Below are positions 38,393-47,300 of a stretch of 64,000 bases of DNA, one piece after another. The stretch spans positions 6,342,583-6,406,582 of the forward strand of contig CM063258.1 of NCBI GenBank assembly GCA_032158295.1, written 5' to 3'. The position numbers and the translations under genes are program-made. Source of the DNA: Pycnopodia helianthoides. Its lineage: Eukaryota; Echinodermata; Asteroidea; Forcipulatida; Asteriidae. The notes under the pieces are model-generated. The model did not search any database. It was given only the letters and a program-made list of their open reading frames with translations, and was not told the origin of the DNA. How positions within the stretch are numbered: position 1 is the first letter of the stretch; each line of letters starts with the position of its first letter.

Positions 38393-41300
38393 TTTGCAGA
38401 GCTCTGATGCCACGGAGGACTCCAACAACACGCATTACTTTGACCCCATGGAGGACCCGTCCATGCTCAAGGGAGCTTCCCCGTCGGGTATCTCCAGCAG
38501 CTCCTCGGGAGCTACTGGGGATTCCAGTAACAACGACCTGGGATTCCCCAAGAGTCAACTCCCCCGAGAGGAGACCGTCCTCCCCACCCTGGAACGCTCT
38601 TCTCCTCTGATCGACAAGCATCGGAAACACTCCAAAGAGGGCTCCTCATCGTCGGACAGGCCTTTCTCCACGACCTCGGGGTTCATGCATCAGTTCGATC
38701 CCCTGGGTAACCGGAACAACTTCACGCTTAACAACGGCAACGAGACAAGTAGAACTGGTGGCAAGATGGACGGTAAACCCGCGGAGGATCTCCTGCAGGA
38801 TTTTGATCCTTTCTCTAGTCAGACACCCCGATCGTCTAGCACCCTGCCTCCCTCGGTAGGGCGGCATGCGGAGATGCCGATGGGAGCCAAGCCAAAGACG
38901 AGATCTAATTCAGCCCATCAAAAGGGGACGGCAAGTCGTACGACCACGGGGTACGTAACGTACAATGAACTGCATGGATTGAATCATGACTACGGCAGTC
39001 AGAGCAGGCAGCCAAGGACAAACCCTTTTGATCTTGTAGACGACGGGCTCTCCCATGTCAACCACGGTTTCTTTGAGCCGGTGAGGCCGTCCAACCAAGC
39101 CGCTCCATTTCAACCCGATCTCTTGACCCAGTTTAGTAGTTTTGACCCGTCAGCACCTGTTAACCACACCTCACAGTCACTGTTTGCCAACCAACCCAAA
39201 GCCAAACGCCCTCATTTAGAGGGTACGGATTGGACACCGACAGCGGAGTGGTGTCCGGAGACTCTAGTGAGCGCCTCTCACAGCGGGTCGCCAGCTCTAT
39301 CAGTACGGCCAGCAGCAGCAGCACCTCTTTCCTCAATACATCGAGTGAGAGCGCCAAGCCGCTCGACTTCCTCTCCCAGATCGGCAGCCGGGCGTCAGAT
39401 GAGTGGAGTGGCCTTGACCAGCAGGACCAAGGCCGGGTCCAAAGCTTTCCCAGCACCTCATCGGGGTCAAGCTTAGGCTTAACCCTCACAGGGTCGACAG
39501 AGGTGGAGCAGAAGTCCAGCAATAATGCATCTTTTCAGAGATCCATGAGTGCAGACCCTGATTTTCTCTTGGAAGACGGATTGATCAAACACGTGAGTAG
39601 AGATAAGTTTTAGATTTGTCAAGCCTTGAATTTCACTCTCATTAGGATGAAGCCAGTGTCCTCTTAGAAATTAGAACCAGAATGTCTTTCTTTGTCATAA
39701 ACCACTTCATGTCTTTCTTTGTCATAAACCACTTCATGTCTGTGTTTTAAAAATGTTCCTCTGTGAGCCATGGCTGAAAAACTGCCATGATACGCTGGAA
39801 TCTCGGAACAATCCGACTTACCTCCCATTGAGCCGAATATAATGACGAACAATGGTGGCAGGCTGTCCATTCTTGTTTGCCACTTTTGTACAATAACAGG
39901 ACAAAGGTCTGGAATCGGGGCTGCACAACAACCCCCGGAAAGGAATTTTACAAGGCATTTTTTTCCAGAACCTGTTGTCGCTCCCTGTACGGGTGAAACA
40001 AAGCGTAACACGGTAGTTGCCTGCCTCTGCACGCTACACAACGGAAAGTCCGGATGGATATAAATGCAGCCGTCCGGCTGTCAGCAAAAAAAAAAAATGA
40101 GGAAAACCTACAGTTGTTTCGGGCATTAAAAAACGAAATCAAATCTTCTTGCAAATGAAAATACCCACAGCAATGCTTTTAAATAAAATTTCAACTTTTA
40201 TATAATTAAAATAATTTGTTAAAACTCACATTGAAACAAAATTTTGAAAATTGAGATGTTAATTTTTGTTTTTTAGAAACCCAATTTGCCAATCACGCCC
40301 GATTTTGTGTGACCATTAGGTTTAACATGTTTAATGATAACATGAAAGACAGTTGGGCAAAATTCTTAATTGTTTACAAGTAACCAGAAATGGAGGTCAA
40401 GTCTTATTCTCTGGGTTTTTCTTTGTTGACGTGTTAATTTTTTTTTACTTTCACATATTATTTCATGGCTAAATTTTACTTTCCCAACAAAATGATATAA
40501 TTTTTATAGCCTTAAACTACGTTATTTAAACTAAAGTATTTCAAGAATCGTGCACTCGTAAAACTCAATATGGTTGGGATCCCTGAAGTTTTAATTTGCA
40601 TGAGACTTGCACAGTCTATTAGAGCTAATGTCAAGAAGAAAGGTTTTTGGTAAATAAACAAAATGTTAAAGACACTGGACACCTTTGGTAATTGTCAAAG
40701 ACCAGTCTTCTCACTTGGTGTATCTTAACATATGCACAAAATAACAAACCTGTGAAAATTTGAACTCAATTGGTCGTCGAAGTTGCGCGATAATAATGGA
40801 AGAAAAAACACCCTTGTCACATGAAGTTGTGTGCTTTCAGATGCTTGAGGTCTCAAAATCAATTCAAATATTTTACTGAGAAATTACTTCTTTCTCAAAA
40901 ACTACGTTACTTCAGAGGGAGCCGTTTCTCACAATGTTTTATACTATCAACAGCTCTCCATTGCTCGTTACCAAGTAAGTTTTTATGCTAACAATTATTT
41001 TGAGTAATTACCAATAGTGTCCAGTGCCTTTTAACTTCAAAACAATTTTGTCTCTTGACTTCAGAGAAATGTTGAGAATAACAAATGCAGCCAAACTTTG
41101 TATCTAAACAAGTAACCCATTGATCATTGATGGGTGACTCTAATGAGGACTACTGTATTTATGTTTGCCTTTTCTTCCAGGATGGTGGTGATGCTGATAA
41201 GGGCAGGTCCTGGTTAAAAAACAAACTGAGAAAAATTACAATCAAACGTGAGTAAGAAGTGGAACAAAGTTGAATTTTTTTTCCAGCAGATTTGGGTTTG

Positions 41301-44300
41301 CTCAGCTGTGTCATCGGAAATTGAAAAAACAAGCTTTAAGAAGATTCTTGTCGTGTGTTGGCACTTTCCTCTTTTTCATGAAATATATATCTGTTTTATA
41401 TCGACTTCGGTGGAAACAAATCCAGTCCAAAGGGTATAGTTGTTGGCAGAAATGTGTGACTTTGCTTTGTGGAGAAACACAAACAGGGACAATTTTGTTG
41501 AAGAAATTTGGAAGAGCTGGCATGGTGGTTAACCAGTGACGTTTGTAACCAGAGGTGGGGGGGGGGCCTTGAGCTCCCTCCCTCCTCAGAACCCTTCCTC
41601 CCTTCCCAAATGAAATCGACATGATGCACAAAACTTATTTGTATCCCCGCTTGTCTCCCACAAATGAACAGATCTTGTTACGCCGCTGTAGCGGTTATAA
41701 CAACTGGACGTTCAGTCATTTTCTGCTCTGATTGTCTTCAAATGATGGCCTTCAAAGCAGATGTTGCTTTTTTGTGAACTCTTTTCAGCCTCCATAACTC
41801 TTGGAGGGGATTCTTTTACGGTGCTCCATAAAACCTTTCCTCTTTTAATAATCACGATTTATTTATTTGGTCCCCCAGCCACAAGGAAGTCTGCAAAGGA
41901 CAAGTCGGGCACTTCAGAGAGAGAGGAGGGATTAGGGGACAGGGGCTCTGATGCTAAGCCCTCCGACTCGATCCAGATCATCCCTAATCCAGCATTGGTA
42001 TCATATCAATTTGAAGGTGAGTCGTTCTACAAGTTGCGACATTCATGCTTCGTCCTTACGGATGGGACATAAAGCACATAGGTCCCGTGTGTTGTGTAAA
42101 GCACACAAAAGAACCCAGTTACACCTATCGCTAAGAGAAGGGGGTCTGCCCCGGTGTTTCTGGCAGTGGCTGCTGAATGCGTTGCAGCACCTTGTAAACC
42201 CTTAAAAAGGTGTTACATAAATGGGTCTCATAATTCAAAAACTTCAAAAACCTGTCTGGAAATAAATAATAACAAGCGCTTTGAGACACCGTAGATAAAG
42301 CGCACATGTATATAAAAAAACTTGTTATTATTATTATCATGATTAATTAAAAATTCAAAACCTGTCTTGAAATGTTTCTGTTTGCTCTAGCACTTTTAGT
42401 ATCTTATCGGTAGATACGTGCTCTTAGGACTATATATATTATTCTTGTCTGTGAATCTTGACACTGGTTCTTAAAAAAATAAAATGGTTGTTGTATCTTG
42501 CTGTGTGTGAATGAATTTGTTGTGGCTGACTTGACAATTGAATCTCCGGCTGACTTTGGTTTTTATCCAACGCCATCAGATGAGAGACTGAAGCCAGCGT
42601 CTGTGCCGGAAACAAGCAGCGAGGACATCCTGAATAAATACCGCGTTCTCAGGAGGACCCACTCGTCGGACTTGTTGGAAGACGATCACGGGTCACATGG
42701 TGAGTCCTTCTTAGCAGATTCATTCAATACTAGAGTTGACTGCAGTTTCCTTTTTTTGTACGGGTGTGGAATTTCGTCATTGAGAGGGCAAGACCAGTTT
42801 CAATTTGGAGAGGGCACTTCCATTGGAAAATATTGAAGTCTTTGGGGAGTTTCTGATGGGGGCACCAAGGCTAAGACCAGGGGCAGCAGAGGCCATGGCC
42901 TCTCTGGCCTCTGTGTAATTCCAGGCCTGTCTGTAATTAGTTCAGTTTATGATTGTCATTGGTTGAAGGTAACTTATGGCTGGTTCTTTGTTCATTTTTT
43001 TATTATTGTGACTGGGTATGCCATTCAGTAGTAATCATTAGTTGTTTTGGCGACAACAAATTGTAAAACTTAAATAAAATGATGTTTCTTATTAAACCTT
43101 AAATGATGCCGTTGGCCACTTTTCAAGTGTCCGTTTTAAATTAGTCAGTACTCCGCCAATTGTCTTGCTATCCTTTTCATCGTCAACACTATTTTTCATG
43201 TGATTTAGACGTGAACAACTTGGAGTCTTCCACTGAGTCTACCGGCAGCCACAGCGACAAACCGGACTCGGGTCACTCTGACCAACCGAACATCGATCCC
43301 GAAAACCTGGAGGAGTCCTACGCGTACATCGATGCCAAACGCAAGCTCCGCATCGTCCTGCGCTCGGCGGATGTCCACACGCTGCCCGGGCTGACCAATT
43401 TCACCACGTCCCTCCACCTGGGTACAGAGCTACCCATCGGGGTTACCTGGGGCTACCCCGAGAACGAGTTGGTGGCGTTCTTGAAGGTGCAGCTTGCCGA
43501 GGCCATGAATCTTCAGGATAGATCTCTAATGGCTCAGCTGAGGGAGACCCTGAGATGCGTCCAGAATTTTGATAATGATGGGTGAGTTGTTTCCGTTCGT
43601 CTTGTCTTGTCGCTGCTGATCGTTTTTACAACTTTTTACAGGGTGAGTAGCAAGTAGTGCATCTCAACGCTAATCAGGCATGTGGTTTTTTCCTGATTTC
43701 GCCTGATGTCAGGATTTTCTCAAAACCACCTTGAGCCTTCAAACTTTTCTTGAAAGAGGTAAAGCAATCACCAGAGGGAAAAAAGAAATATCTCACATTG
43801 TGTCTTGTATTTCTGGAAATACTCATAGTTTTAAACCTCCAGAATTGTAACATCTGGGAGGTTCTGGGCAAACAATAAGGGAGACCCCCCAGACCCACAA
43901 ACCATTCTTCATGTTCTTCAGGACTTTTCATATCTGTCCAATCTCATTCCTGACTAATTCAGAAGAGTAGGGCCATACCCCCAATGTTATACTTCATAGC
44001 CTTTATAGCAAGCCCATTATTGAAACTGGTGTTTTTTGTCACTAAGAGGAAAGGGATTTCATGAACTCTCCTACGAATCCCTTGCACAATGCGGAATGGA
44101 TCTCAGCACAATGTGTCGTGGCCGAGCGGATAAGAGCACTGAACTCAAGCTCTGGTGTTTCTGTCCAGTAGAGTGTGGGTTCGAGTCCCGGTCGTGACAC
44201 CAGTGTCCCTGAGCAAGACACTTTACTATAATTGCTTCTCTCCACCCAGGGGTAAATGGGTACCTGTGAGGGCAGAGATGGTTCTTGTGATTGATTTAGC

Positions 44301-47300
44301 TTAGTGCGCTACATATTTGGCAGCACAGGCTGTATACTCCCCAGGGAGCTGAGATGGTTTAAGGAATGAAATGGCCCAGTGTAATATCAGGGTAATAATG
44401 TTGGAAGCGCTTTGAGACATGGTGTATAAAGCGCTATATAAAAACCGAATATAATTATTATTATCTACCATTTCCACCATTTCGGGAGTTGGTTCCTTTG
44501 TGTCTTCCAAATTTTCACCGGATTAACTTTCCATGGCTGCATATACTTTTTGGCTGTGGGTTTGGGCGTCAGATAGTCCTCATCAATCCATAATTTTTCA
44601 TGACATAATTCAGTTCTCAACGTTGCACATTTCTGCAGATATTAAAATTAAACACAGTTCATCATGCAAACCTATTACGCGTGTTTGATAGCTGCATACG
44701 AAGTGTGGACCTGAGAACAAGAGGTCCACTTAATGTAGGAACTTGAAACACTATGTGGACTTACACACGTCCACACGGTGTTTTTTTACAGTGTTGAAGA
44801 ATAGGCGAACAACATAAGTTATTGTTATTTTTTTTTTTACGTTGGGTGTAGATGCCGGAGGCTTTTGACTTCTCTCCGTGATGACTACGAGAATCGATCT
44901 CCATACATTGCCTACTTGGTCCGTAGCCGTAAGGGTCTGGCATCCTCAAGGGCTCATCTGGAGCGACTTATGGAACGAGTGGAGAGGTCAGTTAGAGAGG
45001 GTCTCTAAAGGTCAAATTAGGTTTTGTGATGTACTCATTATCCAAAAGATAGAGTCCTTAATGAAAGTGGAAAAAAAATTATAAGTCTCTAACCTCACGT
45101 AAAACGTTATTTAATAAACAAATTGTAGACAAGACATCATTGATTATTTAAAAGAAATTGGTCTTTACGTTACGTTCCAGAAAGGAATTTCTGCATTAGG
45201 ATGTTGACAAAACTCACTCTGGAAGGGTATCAAATACAATGGCATTTTTCACTGTTTTAACATAAGTTAAGAGACTTGTAATTTTGTCCCCACTTCTTAT
45301 AAGGGCTCTATTGAAAAATGAGTGCATCATAAAACTCAATTTGACTTTTGAAAAAAGACCTATTTCTAAAACTTATAGTGCATGGACTTTTGAAAGTGTT
45401 GCTGTTTGGTAACAACTGCTATCCTCAACAGCATGGTCAAAAGCTTTCATAGACCTTTCTATTGCAACGTAACAGCCCGAGTTTTTGCCAATCTAAAGTT
45501 GGAAAACTATGGGAAGCCATAAATACAAAGCAAAAACAGATTGCCACAGTTGGTAACAATGTTACACAATTATCCAAAATATACTGTTGAGTCTGTTGGA
45601 AACAAAGCAATCAATCATGGGATGTATTTTGTTAGTTGAAAGTTTGTGGTAATGTTACGTTTGGTCACAACATTCTGTTAACAGTCGAGCAATATTATTC
45701 TTCATTTTTTCATAAGTTTCCAGATTTTATTTTAATTTTACTTATCACATTGTTAGTTAAATGTAAATCATTCCACCAGTATGTTTTTGGGGTTGGAAAA
45801 AAAGCATAAGACAAAATAAAAATTGCACTCGCGTTAATCTCCCATAGCTGATGGCTCAGAGGTGCCTGGAAGCTCAATGCTGGCCTTATCGTAGCGAGAC
45901 TTACACGGCCTATAACCAGACTGCGGTTTTTATGAAATCAGCAGTTGACTTAATCTTCCAAGATAAGAATCTTCTTTTAGGCAGTGTCTGAATTGGCGGC
46001 TACGTGAACGGCTACAAATGTTGCTAAGGGTGTTACTAAGGACGTCCTATACTTCAACCGCATGAGATCCAGCCATAGCCAAAGCCGTAGCCACCATTTG
46101 GACAAGACCACAAACCCATGACTTCTCTGTACAAGATCTTCACGTGGCTATGGTCCTTTGTAACAGATAGTGTTGTGTTTTCAGGGACAAAGCTGTCGTT
46201 AACAAATACTTCACGATGGTTCTCGTACGGCTTTTCTTGGAGAGACAGGAGAAGAGTATCATGAAGTTCATCCTGGACTTCAAGGCCCTGACCGCGGCGG
46301 ACGAGAAGGTAGGAGACACAAAAGGAAAGAACGGCAGAAATTTTGTGACATTATCTCTGTCGGATTGAATGGAGTTAACCTCAGCAGTGCCATGTATTGA
46401 CTACCTGTAATGTCATGCATTCTAAGCTGTAAATTTCAAGTTTTAAACCACAAAGGATGTCACAGGTTCAAGTCCCGCTCTTGTCAATTTATCTTTGTTC
46501 AACCCAAAGTTATTTAAAGTTTGAAATAAAAAGTTGCATTTCCTTTAAATGATCCCTTTGCTGACGCTTCCCAGATTGTATCGTAAACTTGGGTGTGATC
46601 CCTGGCTACATGGCAGTTACAGGTTGAATGGCTTCTGACTGGCATCCCCCGAACAAAGGTATTGACAAAATAGGGAGACCGCCAACATTAGGGCTAGATA
46701 AATCGGTTGGTAGAGCGCCGGCACGTTAAGCCAGAGGTCGCAGGTTCAAGTCCCGCACCAGTCAATTTTTCTTTGGTCAATAAAAAAAAACTGTCAATGT
46801 TTTGTGCTTTACTCTTCTACAGACACAGCTTATGAAGTTTTTTCTGAAGACCTTGAACACTTGGATTCTGGATGACCCAATCTGGGAAGGTATATATCTT
46901 TGAATATTTAAATGTCTTGAATTGATGTAGGTATATAGACTGTATATTGACAAAATTGGTCCCAATCATATTGAAATTTTACGTGTGCATCGGTTCGGTT
47001 TCTTCATATTCATTAGCTTAACGTAGTTTTAAGGCTATAAAAATTGTATCATATTGTTCGGAAAGTAAAATATACACATGTGTTGTGTAATGCACTGAAA
47101 AAAATACCCAGTCACCTTATTGCTGAGAGAAGGGGGTTTGCCTGCGATGTTTCTGGCAGTGGCTGCTGACTGCGCCGCAGCACACTTGTAAACCCTCAGA
47201 ACCTGCTGCATAAATTGGTCTCAAAATTCAAAACATTCAAAAACCTGTCTTAAAGGAACATTACAGAATTGGCAAGAAAAAAACTTGTAAAATATACTTT

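Noticed and set aside
39164..39245. A tiny intron explaining the exon 9 frame change
   Set aside because: No GT/AG pair of plausible length and of the needed length modulo 3 was found; candidates were only about 16-21 nt.
39232..39476. Continuation of the exon 9 upstream frame to its stop
   Set aside because: The Ser/Arg/Pro/Ala peptide there is out of frame; the overlapping frame with DTDSGVVSGDSSERLS fits the family and ends in phase at a donor.
46691..46764. Functional tRNA-Asn gene
   Set aside because: Acceptor stem halves do not pair and the T stem has a mismatch; it is embedded in SINE-rich intron sequence.
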